Assembly: GCF_030409505.1 (NCBI RefSeq)
Contig: NZ_JAUFPZ010000002.1
Span: forward strand, 1,867,501 to 1,931,500
Origin: Zunongwangia endophytica
GTDB lineage: Bacteria > Bacteroidota > Bacteroidia > Flavobacteriales > Flavobacteriaceae
Length of the DNA: 64,000 nt
Direction: 5' to 3'
The notes under the pieces are model-generated. The model made no database searches. It worked only from the letters and a program-made list of their open reading frames with translations, and was not told where the DNA came from. Positions 1 to 9,050 of the stretch are shown piece after piece; within the stretch, counting starts at the first letter, position 1; every line of letters begins with the position of its first letter. The position numbers were made by a program, and so were the translations under genes.

Positions 1-1060
1 CATAAATATCGATCGTAAAAACTGTGCTTAATGCGTTTAGAGCAGAATCTATTGTACTAACTAATGCGGCTATTAAAACTGCCATCACAAGACCCGTCAT
101 TCCTACAGGGAACATTTTAGTGACCATAGTCATATAGGCTTCATCTGGATTTTGCAAGTCAGGATAAAGAATAAAACAAATTACTCCTGGAAGAATAAAT
201 AACGGAACATCCAGTATTTTAAGCCAACCGGTGAAATTGGCTCCTAGCTGTCCCTGTTTAATATTTTTCGCTCCCAAAACCGATTGCACCATGGATTGAT
301 CTGTGCACCAAAACCACACTCCCATTACTGGATAGCCCAATATAATTGCAATCCAAGGATAGTTTGGGTCATCCGCAGGAAGAAAAAGATTCCAATATTC
401 TGAAGGTGTTTCAGATATTAATGTCTCAATACCTCCAATCTTATAAATTCCAGTTATCGTAAGAGCCAAAGAAACTACGATGAGTAAAATCATTTGGAAT
501 ACATTAGTAGCTGCTATAGCCTTTAGTCCGCCAGCGATAGTAAAAAAAGAAGCTATGATGATTAAAACGATAATGGAGAGCCACATGGGAATTCCTAAAA
601 TCTGTTGAATAAGAATACCTCCTGCAAAAAGTGTAAGAGATAGCCAGCTAATTAATACCGTTACGATCGTATACCAGGCCAAAATATTTTGCGTGGAATC
701 ACCAAAGCGTTTACCCATAAACTCAGGTAAAGTCTGCGTTTTAGCTCCTAGATAACGTGGAGCAAATACAACTGCAAGTAAAAAAATGAAAATGAAAGCA
801 TACCAGGCAAAATTTCCCGCTACGATACCTGTGGTATAGCCAATACTAGCGGAAGCTATCAACATTGAAGGCCCAACGTTAGTTCCCCACATGGTAAAAC
901 CAATACTAGTCCAATTAAGGGAATTACCTGCTAAAAATAGATTCTCGTCTACATCTTTTTTATCTCTAAAGCTGGCCCAGTAACCTATCCCTACAAGAAT
1001 TAAAATATATACACCCACAACGATAAAATCAGTTATGGTCAATAAGTCATGAATTTCCAT
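1..1060 (-). CDS. Sodium:solute symporter (SSS family), C-terminus cut by window edge
   Basis: Inner-membrane sodium-coupled symporter, probably for a sugar or sugar acid. The reading frame opens at ATG 1060 (MEIHDLLTITDFIVVGVYIL) and stays open to base 1, so about 353 N-terminal residues are visible. Hydrophobic segments alternate with short loops, and the SSS signs are present: an early 'FLAGNSLNWTSIGFTMWGTN' stretch after helix 1 and a 'VSTIDSALNAFSTVFT' stretch near the visible end. It starts 15 bp after the stop of the Gfo/Idh gene, so it is the third gene of a unit GH141-like / oxidoreductase / symporter whose promoter region carries the GTACAGGATA element. The substrate cannot be told from sequence; import of the monosaccharide released by the neighbouring glycosidase is inferred. 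The rest of the gene lies outside the window. Confidence 0.9.
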   Translation of the reverse strand, partial: MEIHDLLTITDFIVVGVYILILVGIGYWASFRDKKDVDENLFLAGNSLNWTSIGFTMWGTNVGPSMLIASASIGYTTGIVAGNFAWYAFIFIFLLAVVFAPRYLGAKTQTLPEFMGKRFGDSTQNILAWYTIVTVLISWLSLTLFAGGILIQQILGIPMWLSIIVLIIIASFFTIAGGLKAIAATNVFQMILLIVVSLALTITGIYKIGGIETLISETPSEYWNLFLPADDPNYPWIAIILGYPVMGVWFWCTDQSMVQSVLGAKNIKQGQLGANFTGWLKILDVPLFILPGVICFILYPDLQNPDEAYMTMVTKMFPVGMTGLVMAVLIAALVSTIDSALNALSTVFTIDIY

Positions 1061-1075
1061 AAATAATCTTAAAAT

Positions 1076-2170
1076 TTAGGATAGTAGTTTCTGCAGATTG
1101 AATTCCTCAATAATTGCTGAGATTTTTTCCGGTTTACCAGAATCAAGAGATCGCTCCATAGCCTTTAATAGAACAATTGTACCTATTCCTTCTATTAAAT
1201 CGGGGTATGCCGTAAAATTCTGATGAATACTATCCGCAAAATAATTCAAATAGTTCTCGTATTCTCCGGCATGATGACTTTTCCCTTCAAATCTGAAAAA
1301 ATGCTTTAACTTATGTTCCCACGTTATTATACGTTCTTCACTATCTTTATCTGTTATAGCGTATCGTAAATCCATATAATCTCCCTGGCTACATCCTAAA
1401 TTTCCGCGAAGAATACAGCTCATTTCACTATCCCGCTGTACTGGTTGTACCGGCCCCGAATAAGCTCCCCCCACACGGGCTATCCTACCATCATTAGATT
1501 TGTATATAAATTGCATGGTATCGAAGTGTTTCAACCCACCTTTTTTACCATTTTCACTTAGCATACCGTAACCCATAACTTCTTCAATTTCTGGCAAATA
1601 CCATCTAATGAAGTCTACCGGATGGCTTAAGCCTCCATATAGCCATTTAAAAGAATTTTCTAGGGCCCAGGGTTTTTCCAGAAACCATCGATGATCTGCA
1701 TTATAGTATGCTTCCACAGTAACTAAATCTCCAATTAAACCATTCTCAAAATCCTGTCGTTGTCGTTTCATCGGTTGAAAAAACCTGCTGCTCTGCCCTA
1801 CAAATAACTTTTTTCCAGTTTTTTCCTGAAGCTTAACTAATTCTGAAGCTTCTTTAAGATCATCAATCAAGGGTTTCGTACAAACTACATGTTTGTCATG
1901 TTCCAGCGCCAGTTTAATATGAGTAGCATGCAAATGATCTGGGGTGTAGATTGCTATAGCCTCTATGGTAGGATCATTAAGCAAATCTTCAAATTTTGTA
2001 GTATATTCATGAAAATCAAATTCCTTTGCTCTTTTCTTACAAACTTCGAGATTGAGATCACACATCTTCATCAACTCAACCTTGGGACTGGAAAGTGCTG
2101 CAGAAATAGTACTTCTACCTTCTCCCAAACCTAAAATCCCTAATCGTAGTTTTTTATTTTCCGTACTCAT
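1076..2170 (-). CDS. Gfo/Idh/MocA-family NAD(P)-dependent oxidoreductase
   Basis: A 364-residue cytoplasmic dehydrogenase, the usual length for the family. The N-terminal Rossmann fold shows the dinucleotide-binding 'GILGLGEGR' at residues 11-19 and 'YTPDHLHATH' at 75-84. The family's usual EKP motif reads TKP here (residues 98-100), with Lys99 and Pro100 kept and the glutamate replaced by threonine. No export signal is seen. The ATG start overlaps the end of the upstream beta-helix gene by 17 bp, which indicates translational coupling. Family members oxidise or reduce sugars and inositols, so a role in converting the sugar freed by the neighbouring GH141-like enzyme is plausible. Other family roles (such as D-apiose dehydrogenase, relevant to pectin) cannot be excluded from sequence alone. 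Confidence 0.85.
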   Translation of the reverse strand: MSTENKKLRLGILGLGEGRSTISAALSSPKVELMKMCDLNLEVCKKRAKEFDFHEYTTKFEDLLNDPTIEAIAIYTPDHLHATHIKLALEHDKHVVCTKPLIDDLKEASELVKLQEKTGKKLFVGQSSRFFQPMKRQRQDFENGLIGDLVTVEAYYNADHRWFLEKPWALENSFKWLYGGLSHPVDFIRWYLPEIEEVMGYGMLSENGKKGGLKHFDTMQFIYKSNDGRIARVGGAYSGPVQPVQRDSEMSCILRGNLGCSQGDYMDLRYAITDKDSEERIITWEHKLKHFFRFEGKSHHAGEYENYLNYFADSIHQNFTAYPDLIEGIGTIVLLKAMERSLDSGKPEKISAIIEEFNLQKLLS

Positions 2171-4049
2171 TTTTTATTTTTTGAAACTCAGGTTGTAGAC
2201 CTGCATTATCCTTAATTTCTTTTGCTACTCCAGGGCCATTGTTTTCCCACAAATTACCCGGTCCCGGACTGTTCTCAAAAAATTTATCCTTTTCAGTCCA
2301 GTTATTTATAGATCTTATATAGGAAGAGCCCTCGTCGTAATAAATATATTGATGATGATGTGGCATGTGCGCATAAGGTGCCTCCTTTAGATCATATATT
2401 GCATTTTCACTAATCTCTGTATTTGGCTGAGCTGAAAGGGTATAAATACCGCCAACATCATACATTTGCTTAGCGAAATTGTGAATTCTATTAGCATGAA
2501 TCCGATTATTCTTAGCAATCGAAATCGTTTTAGTCCAACTCCATCCCAAACAAATCCCACTATAATTGATATTTGAAACTTCATTATGACTAATATCAAT
2601 ATCGTGAGCTACACCAATACTGATGCCTACACATCCCCAATCTTCGTTAGTGACATTGGTTATGTAATTATTATGAATATTTAGATGGTGTACTATCTCC
2701 CGGTGATCTTTTGGTTGGTAAGGCAAATGAGCCTCAAACTCAGAGCCTCCAAAAAAAGCGGCTTGTATAGCCGTTCCTCCTATATCTTCGAAAACATTGC
2801 CTATAATTTCACTTTCTGTCACACCACTAATAAAATCTAATCCCGTAGCAGCTAAATGACTGAATTTGCATCCGCTAATTTTAATATTCCTGGCATTGAG
2901 TACTTCAAATGAAGCTGGCTGTCTTTCTATCCATGCTTGATTTTCCAATGCGGCTTTGTCTGGTGTTCCTGGTTCTTCTAATTTATAGGCATCGATTATA
3001 GACCAACCGGCCTGAAGGGGCACATGACCTTCTTTTGATGGTCGCATCCAGGTAGAATGTTGAAAATTTATATTTTCAAACTGAATATTAGAAACTATTT
3101 TATCTAAAGTTCCTTTGATCTTTACAAGATTTTCTAAAACGGGAGCGATAATTTCAGTTTTATTTGGATTCTTTCCGTTCTTCGGGTAATAGTAAACCTT
3201 AAGGTTTCTTTTGTCGAGGTACCATTCGCCAGGTTCGCTCAACAATTCGGCGGCTCCAGTAAAATAAAAAGCGGAATTTCCGTTATACTCCTTTTTAGAA
3301 TCTATAAATGGTGCTGGCCATGGATGTTCAAATTCAATTTTACTTTCCGGCTGGTGAAATTTAACTGCTGTACTATCGCCGCGTCTCTCAAGAGATTTCA
3401 CTCGAAGATTAGCGATTGCCCACCATTGATGAATTATAAACTCCAAATCCTCTGGATTTTTAAAATCCCATTCCGGAGTTGGAATCCACATGATTTCATT
3501 TTCAGTATCTACAGAAAGTACTCTATCTAATTCTTTTTCCCCAAGGTTAGTAGCTCTCTTTGCTTTTTCGCCGTCTACCCACATTTGTCGAAAGTCAACT
3601 ATATTTCCTCCAAAATGAGGAAGATTGGCGACCCAAACATTATTAGCATTATTTTCTATTTTAAAATTTAAGTCTGTGGTATTAGCTCTTCTCCAGTTTT
3701 CAATTTTAATTCCACCAGAAATAATCGGCCTTGATTTTCCTTCAGCTCTGATAACTGTGGGAGAATTTGGTGTTCCAGAATCTTCCGGACGTAACAGAAT
3801 TGGTTCATAAAGTCGGTAAAGGCCATCCTTCATAATTATTTGAATACCTTCATTTTTGTCCAGTTTATTTAATCTTCTTAATTCTCTTGCTTTTCGCAGT
3901 GCAGCTGAAACTGTTGCCAATGGATTCAAACTATCTCCTGTATTACTATCTTTACCATTTGGGGAAACGTAGACCTCTGCGGCCTGAGAAAATACCCCAG
4001 TTAATAGGACAATTAAAGTCAATATTTTAGAGCAGGTTTTATTAGGCAT
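2154..4049 (-). CDS. Secreted right-handed beta-helix glycosidase, GH141-like
   Basis: A 631-residue secreted protein. I start it at ATG 4049 because the longer frame to 4058 begins with TTG, and the 4049 start gives a clean signal peptide (MPNKTCSKILTLIVLLTGVF, cleavage near SQAAE). The mature N-terminus 'VYVSPNGKDSNTG' followed by 'NPLATVSAALRKARE' is the usual opening of the parallel beta-helix family containing GH141. The middle and C-terminal parts are beta-helix coils ('IHNNYITNVTN', 'ISHNEVSNINYSGICLG'). Known GH141 members include an alpha-L-fucosidase acting on rhamnogalacturonan II and a xylanase; fucosidase activity would suit the FucI-like isomerase nearby, but this is inference. 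A palindromic copy of the shared element lies 50 bp upstream. Broader alternative: an uncharacterised pectate-lyase-fold protein. Confidence 0.7.
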   Translation of the reverse strand: MPNKTCSKILTLIVLLTGVFSQAAEVYVSPNGKDSNTGDSLNPLATVSAALRKARELRRLNKLDKNEGIQIIMKDGLYRLYEPILLRPEDSGTPNSPTVIRAEGKSRPIISGGIKIENWRRANTTDLNFKIENNANNVWVANLPHFGGNIVDFRQMWVDGEKAKRATNLGEKELDRVLSVDTENEIMWIPTPEWDFKNPEDLEFIIHQWWAIANLRVKSLERRGDSTAVKFHQPESKIEFEHPWPAPFIDSKKEYNGNSAFYFTGAAELLSEPGEWYLDKRNLKVYYYPKNGKNPNKTEIIAPVLENLVKIKGTLDKIVSNIQFENINFQHSTWMRPSKEGHVPLQAGWSIIDAYKLEEPGTPDKAALENQAWIERQPASFEVLNARNIKISGCKFSHLAATGLDFISGVTESEIIGNVFEDIGGTAIQAAFFGGSEFEAHLPYQPKDHREIVHHLNIHNNYITNVTNEDWGCVGISIGVAHDIDISHNEVSNINYSGICLGWSWTKTISIAKNNRIHANRIHNFAKQMYDVGGIYTLSAQPNTEISENAIYDLKEAPYAHMPHHHQYIYYDEGSSYIRSINNWTEKDKFFENSPGPGNLWENNGPGVAKEIKDNAGLQPEFQKIKNEYGK

Positions 4050-4070
4050 AGTTGGCAAGTTTTTATTTAA

Positions 4071-4078
4071 TCAATATA
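4071..4078 (-). promoter_or_regulatory. Putative -7 box of the GH141-like unit
   Basis: On the minus strand this reads TATATTGA, close to the Bacteroidota -7 consensus TAnnTTTG. It begins exactly 20 nt after the end of the ACAGGATA half-site, the same spacing as at 23325-23332 and 29353-29360. Confidence 0.35.
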
Positions 4079-4098
4079 GTTATTCATCAATTTTATTC

Positions 4099-4118
4099 TA
4101 TCCTGTACTTACAGGATA
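4099..4118 (-). promoter_or_regulatory. GTACAGGATA element, palindromic copy (site a)
   Basis: A perfect inverted repeat with 9-base arms TATCCTGTA / TACAGGATA around a 2-base centre. It sits between the SusD gene at 4135 and the GH141-like gene at 4049. Related elements lie upstream of three other genes in the left half (23353, 29381, 31771). The 2-base centre makes a terminator hairpin unlikely, so a protein-binding site is the better reading. The bound regulator is not visible in the window. Confidence 0.6.
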
Positions 4119-4134
4119 AGAATTAAATATATGC

Positions 4135-5631
4135 TCAATACTCTGGATTCTGATTCAAATTAGGGTTATCTAATACATCGGCAGGAGGAATTGGATAAAT
4201 TAAATATTTCGTCATAGATTTTTCCTTCAGGGTCCAGGTTTTTAAGTATTCACCAAACCTTATTAAATCCTGACGACGATGACCTTCCCAAAAAAGTTCA
4301 CGTCCTCTAACATCAAGCAAGACTCTTAAATTTAATACAGTTAAGGGATCAAGATCTCTCATAGTTCTCAATTCATTAACCACAGTTAAAGCTTCGTCTT
4401 CTAATCCTAACCTTAGCAATGCTTCTGCCTTCATAAGTTGCACATCTGCATATCGAATAAGAACTATATCATTATCAGCTGCTCCGGGATTTTCATAATC
4501 AGGAATATATTTTACAGGTCGATATCCATTCCATAGCGTAGCTCCTATGATGTTAGGAATCTCTTTTGTAAAAACTACATTTGGTAAAGGTTCTCCTTCT
4601 GAATCATATTGCTGACCAGTTAATAAACCCGCGTTGTACCCTAGTGAGGTGGTAATTGGATGCTCATAATATATTCTAATATCCTCCTTATTATTGAAAA
4701 GATCGTATAACTCGGGAGTTGAAGCAAAACCATTCCATCCTCCGCCATTAGGCAAACGAATTTCAGAGGGAAAAATAGCATGCCACCACACCCAAAGGGA
4801 ATGTGATCTAACTCCTCCTTCACCTTCTATAGTAAAGATCAATTCTGATGAAATTTCATTATTATCAGGCCCAAAATTATCCCAATAAAAATCAAAATCT
4901 TTATTAACGATAGCGTTAGTATACAAAATTACTTTCTCCAAATCTTCGGCTAAAAATTCTGGTTTTTCTCTATCATTATAAACACCACGATTTAGATAGA
5001 TTCTTGCAAGCAAACCTCGCGCTGCATTCTTAGAGGCCAGATATGCCGGAACATTCTCTGGCAAATTTGGAAGAGACTCTTCTATTTCATCAATAATAAA
5101 ATTAACAGCCTCAGATCCTTCTAAAACGGTTGAAGGTTGTAATAAATCATCACCTGGATTTCTAAATGGGACTCTATTATAAAGGTCCAAAAGGGTGTAC
5201 ATAAAATAAGCTCTCAAAAATCGAGTTTCTGCTTCTTTTTCAATATTTGAAACGAAATTAAGAACATTGGTAGCATCAAAAATACCGCGATTCAGTCTTC
5301 TCCATACATCATTTATCATCGAGTTTTCTGGCATCCAGGAATGTGTATGCAATTGTCTGTAAACACCGCCATTATCCCACCCTGAAGGCCTTGATGGCAC
5401 TATGGCATGATCTGCACTTATTTCCTGAAGTGCCCATACACTGCCTGAGTGCTGAATGAAATTACTATCGAAGTCCCTATATACTCTTTCAAGTAGTGCT
5501 TCTATATCAGTATTTTCTTCTAAAAAATCTTCAGCTGTTTTAGAATCCAGATCAGATTTCAAATCTTCACTTAGGTCTGAGCAAGAAGACAAAATAAAAA
5601 ATGTTATAAATAAATATTTTAAAGTTCTCAT
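4135..5631 (-). CDS. SusD/RagB-family glycan-binding lipoprotein
   Basis: A 498-residue outer-membrane lipoprotein that caps the SusC barrel encoded just upstream and captures oligosaccharides. The signal peptide ends in a lipobox (FFILSSC, Cys17). The C-terminal half carries the usual SusD signature: 'IVLIRYADVQLMKAEALLRLG', 'VNELRTMRDL', then 'RGRELFWEGHRRQDLIRFGEY' and the terminal 'YPIPPADVLDNPNLNQNPEY'. The ATG lies 15 bp beyond the stop of SusC at 5647, so the two form an operon. It is clearly diverged from the other three SusD proteins in the window. The ligand is unknown; a pectic fragment is inferred from context. Confidence 0.93.
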   Translation of the reverse strand: MRTLKYLFITFFILSSCSDLSEDLKSDLDSKTAEDFLEENTDIEALLERVYRDFDSNFIQHSGSVWALQEISADHAIVPSRPSGWDNGGVYRQLHTHSWMPENSMINDVWRRLNRGIFDATNVLNFVSNIEKEAETRFLRAYFMYTLLDLYNRVPFRNPGDDLLQPSTVLEGSEAVNFIIDEIEESLPNLPENVPAYLASKNAARGLLARIYLNRGVYNDREKPEFLAEDLEKVILYTNAIVNKDFDFYWDNFGPDNNEISSELIFTIEGEGGVRSHSLWVWWHAIFPSEIRLPNGGGWNGFASTPELYDLFNNKEDIRIYYEHPITTSLGYNAGLLTGQQYDSEGEPLPNVVFTKEIPNIIGATLWNGYRPVKYIPDYENPGAADNDIVLIRYADVQLMKAEALLRLGLEDEALTVVNELRTMRDLDPLTVLNLRVLLDVRGRELFWEGHRRQDLIRFGEYLKTWTLKEKSMTKYLIYPIPPADVLDNPNLNQNPEY

Positions 5632-5646
5632 AGAATTATATTTTCA

Positions 5647-8600
5647 TTAAAAAGTAGCATTTAAGCCTAGCAAAATTGTAGTGCTTGGTGGATAAGAAAT
5701 GTAATCGATGCCAAAGGATGGCACTCCACCTACACCTCTATTCGTATTAACTTCAGGATCAAAACCGCTATATCCGGTAATTAGCAATAAATTCTGACCC
5801 GTTAAGGAAAGTCGCAAATTTTTTAAAAAATTTTCCTTAACATTAAAATTATAGACAATAGAGGCATTTTGTAATCTTAAATAATCTGCATTTTCGAGGT
5901 ATCTTGTAGAGACCACATTTGAATTTCCTAAACTCTCATTGCTAAAGGCTATTTGTTTAGAAGTATTTCTACCTAAGGAGAAATTAGCAGATGTTATTAG
6001 GGCATTCGCGGTGTTGTTATAAACTTGATGTCCTAAGGCTCCATTAAAACTCATATTGAAGTCAAAACTTTTGTAGCTTAAGCTCGTGTTTGCCCCAAAT
6101 AAAACATTAGGATTTGGATCTCCGACAAATTTCTTCTCATCGGAATAGCGAGCAACACCATTTTCGTCAAAACCTTGAAACTCGACCATATTAAATACAA
6201 AAAGAGGTTGATTATTAATTAGCACTTGGGAGTTTGAACCGCCTCCCAATCCATTTCCGTTAATTTGACCAGTAAGTACCGGTGCACCATCATAATCTTT
6301 AAATATGTTTCTAAGATAACTTACGTTGCCTCCAATTTCCCAAGTTAGGTTATCGGTCTCCTTTATTATAGTGTTCAGCATTAATTCAAAGCCTTCATTC
6401 TGTATAGTAGCTGGAAGGTTAGTCCAAAATTGAGCATCGGGTGCCGGTTGAATAGCTGCGCGCTGAAATAATAAATCCTTTGTTTTTTTATTAAAATATT
6501 CTAGAGAGCCACTTAACTTATAATCGAAAAAGACAAAATCAAGTCCAATATTATAGGTTTCAGATGTTTCCCATTTAAGATCAGGGTTTGCAACATTGGC
6601 TAAATATATCTGCTGCCTTCCCACCTCATATCTTTCTTGACTGGCTCCTGACGGAAATTCCTGATTTCCAGTTTTACCCCATCCAACTCTAAATTTTAAA
6701 TTATCAACATTCTCTGAATCATCAAAAAAGGTTTCTTCACTAAGCACCCATGCACCTGCGAAAGAAGGGAAAATTCCATATTTATTATTATCACCAAATT
6801 TAGTTGACCCATCAACTCTCAAAGTTCCAGTTAACAAAAAGCGATCTGAGAAATTTGCATTGATTCTTCCAAAATAGGATTGCAACTCGTTTACAGCATC
6901 TCGAGAAGAATTAACTGCTATATTGTCCTGGGTAGGATTTTGTAACATATCAGATCCCGGAATATTGAAGAGCTGAAAACCCTTAGCTGAGATATTATTT
7001 CTGTATCCACTATATTCTTGGAATTCATATCCAACTAATGCATTGAAATGAAAAGTATTAAAGTCTTTATCGTAATTTAAAGTATGAGTTAATGTACTGC
7101 TATTTAGAACAGAATTATTAACAACAGCCAAGCCTAAATCTGTTATTGTATTGAAAAATAATTCTCCAGAAGTATCTATAGTTCTATTTCCCTTAGAATG
7201 GTTGAGACCTAAAAGAAATTTATAATTTAATCCATCAACAATTTCAAAAGTGACTGCAAAACTGCCCAAAATATTGGTAATATCGCTTTTATCGTTGTAA
7301 TAGTCAATTAATGCTAATGGATTAGTAGGTAATCCAGCAACATCATTCTCCCCTTCTAAGTAATTTCTTTGTACAAATTCACCTTGAGAATTTTTGAAAG
7401 GGACAGTTGGATTCCATTCAATAGCATTACCAACTAAACTTCCATAAATATCTGAATCTTCTGTGATAGGCGCAGCGTTATCTATGGTATTCGAGGCGAG
7501 GAGGCTAAGATCCAGTTTCAATCGATCTTCTGATAGAAATTTGAAACTTGTAGTTAGGTTGGCCGTGTACTTTTTTAAACCATTTTCTTTGATAATACCT
7601 TTTTGATCTAGTATTCCGGCAGAGAGCCTATAATTGCTTTTCGTACTACCACCGCTCACAGCTAAATTAAGATTAGTAGTAACAGCCGTTCGCATAATAG
7701 CATCGAAAGCATCAACAGATCTCCCTCCATCATAGCCTTCAAGTTCACGTTCTTCTAATGCAGCTCTAAATTGATTGGAATCCATAATTTCAGGTTTTCG
7801 ACTTAAAAAGCTTATTCCTGAATCCAATACTAAATTAATCGAAGGTTCACCCCGTTTTCCCTTTTTAGTTGTAATTAAAACAACACCATTCGCGCCTCTA
7901 GACCCGTAAATTGCTGTGGCTGAAGCATCTTTTAGGATATCAATAGTTTCGATATCGTTTGGATTTATAAAGTTAAGAGGGTTGGAACCAGCCGTATTTC
8001 CTAACCCACCGTTTGCGGCTGTTGAATTAGGTTTGGTATTCCTTCCCGATAAGGGAACTCCGTCCACTACAAAAAGAGGTTGATTCCCTGATCTAACTGA
8101 AGAAGCTCCTCTAATTCTAAATGTTACTTCGCCACCTGGGGCACCACTATTATTTACCACATTTACACCAGCCACTTTACCTTGTACTAATTGATCCGGA
8201 GAAGTGATAACCCCTTTATTAAATGACTCTTCAGTAACCCTAGTTACAGCTCCGGTAAGATCTTTAACTCTACTCGTTCCATATCCAACAATAACAACTT
8301 CTTCTAAAGCAGCAGAATCCTCCAGCAGAACTACATCGATTTCGTTATTTTTATTTACTAAAATTTCTTGGGTTTCAAAGCCCATATATGAAATGATTAA
8401 GGTACTAGTTGAACTATTCAGCTCAAGTGAATAATTACCATCAAAATCGCTTTGGGTACCATTATTAGTACCTTTTTCCATAATTGTGGCACCAGTTAGA
8501 GGTGTTCCGGTTTTATCTACGACACTACCTGAAATATTAAAGTTTTGAATAAGATCAAATTTTTCAGGTTGGATATTTTTCTCTTTATACAGAACTATCT

Positions 8601-8946
8601 GTAAATCGTTAATCCCAAATTTTATATTTCTTTTATCTAAAATAGATTCCAAAATGTCATCAATTTCGGCATTTTGTTTATATAAGGTGATAACATCGGT
8701 TTCTTCTAAAATACTATCTTCGTACAAAAAAATATAATCACTTTTTTCCTGGATTATATTTAATAATTGAAGAATTGTAACATTCTTAACATCAATATCA
8801 ATTTTGATTTGCGAGTACATATCTTTCGCATTTAGGCTTGTTAAACTTAAAACAAGAATCAGCATGCAGGATTTCATAAATACAATAAGTAATTTTTGAA
8901 AGAAAGTTTGCATAGGTTTATTAACATTTTCCTTATAAGGTTTCAT
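5647..8946 (-). CDS. SusC/RagA TonB-dependent transporter with STN signalling domain
   Basis: An outer-membrane oligosaccharide importer of 1099 residues when started at ATG 8946 (MKPYKENVNKPMQTF). An in-frame ATG at 9009 would add 21 residues before the signal peptide and is less likely. Order of parts: signal peptide ending near SLNAKDMYS, STN secretin/TonB short domain ('IKIDIDVKNVTILQLLNII'), carboxypeptidase-D-like beta-sandwich ('VVDKTGTPLTGATIMEKG', 'SDFDGNYSLEL'), the TonB-box-like 'EEVVIVGYG', plug ('FRIRGASSVRSGNQPLFVVDGVPL', 'ILKDASATAIYGSRGANGV'), then the barrel ending in a terminal Phe. It is the only SusC here with an STN domain and it lies next to FecR and an ECF sigma factor, as in trans-envelope signalling. 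Substrate uptake would therefore switch on its own operon. Confidence 0.95.
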   Translation of the reverse strand: MKPYKENVNKPMQTFFQKLLIVFMKSCMLILVLSLTSLNAKDMYSQIKIDIDVKNVTILQLLNIIQEKSDYIFLYEDSILEETDVITLYKQNAEIDDILESILDKRNIKFGINDLQIVLYKEKNIQPEKFDLIQNFNISGSVVDKTGTPLTGATIMEKGTNNGTQSDFDGNYSLELNSSTSTLIISYMGFETQEILVNKNNEIDVVLLEDSAALEEVVIVGYGTSRVKDLTGAVTRVTEESFNKGVITSPDQLVQGKVAGVNVVNNSGAPGGEVTFRIRGASSVRSGNQPLFVVDGVPLSGRNTKPNSTAANGGLGNTAGSNPLNFINPNDIETIDILKDASATAIYGSRGANGVVLITTKKGKRGEPSINLVLDSGISFLSRKPEIMDSNQFRAALEERELEGYDGGRSVDAFDAIMRTAVTTNLNLAVSGGSTKSNYRLSAGILDQKGIIKENGLKKYTANLTTSFKFLSEDRLKLDLSLLASNTIDNAAPITEDSDIYGSLVGNAIEWNPTVPFKNSQGEFVQRNYLEGENDVAGLPTNPLALIDYYNDKSDITNILGSFAVTFEIVDGLNYKFLLGLNHSKGNRTIDTSGELFFNTITDLGLAVVNNSVLNSSTLTHTLNYDKDFNTFHFNALVGYEFQEYSGYRNNISAKGFQLFNIPGSDMLQNPTQDNIAVNSSRDAVNELQSYFGRINANFSDRFLLTGTLRVDGSTKFGDNNKYGIFPSFAGAWVLSEETFFDDSENVDNLKFRVGWGKTGNQEFPSGASQERYEVGRQQIYLANVANPDLKWETSETYNIGLDFVFFDYKLSGSLEYFNKKTKDLLFQRAAIQPAPDAQFWTNLPATIQNEGFELMLNTIIKETDNLTWEIGGNVSYLRNIFKDYDGAPVLTGQINGNGLGGGSNSQVLINNQPLFVFNMVEFQGFDENGVARYSDEKKFVGDPNPNVLFGANTSLSYKSFDFNMSFNGALGHQVYNNTANALITSANFSLGRNTSKQIAFSNESLGNSNVVSTRYLENADYLRLQNASIVYNFNVKENFLKNLRLSLTGQNLLLITGYSGFDPEVNTNRGVGGVPSFGIDYISYPPSTTILLGLNATF

Positions 8947-9050
8947 AATTTTATGTTTCAATTTAGATTGATAAGCAATACATATAAATTTCACATGCCT
9001 TTCACACATATGGCATTTTTAGTTCATAATTCAGTTCATAGGCTCTTATA

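Noticed and set aside
8947..9009. ATG start extending the STN-SusC by 21 residues
   Set aside because: The extra residues precede the signal peptide and have no Bacteroidota export features; ATG 8946 is preferred, though not proven.
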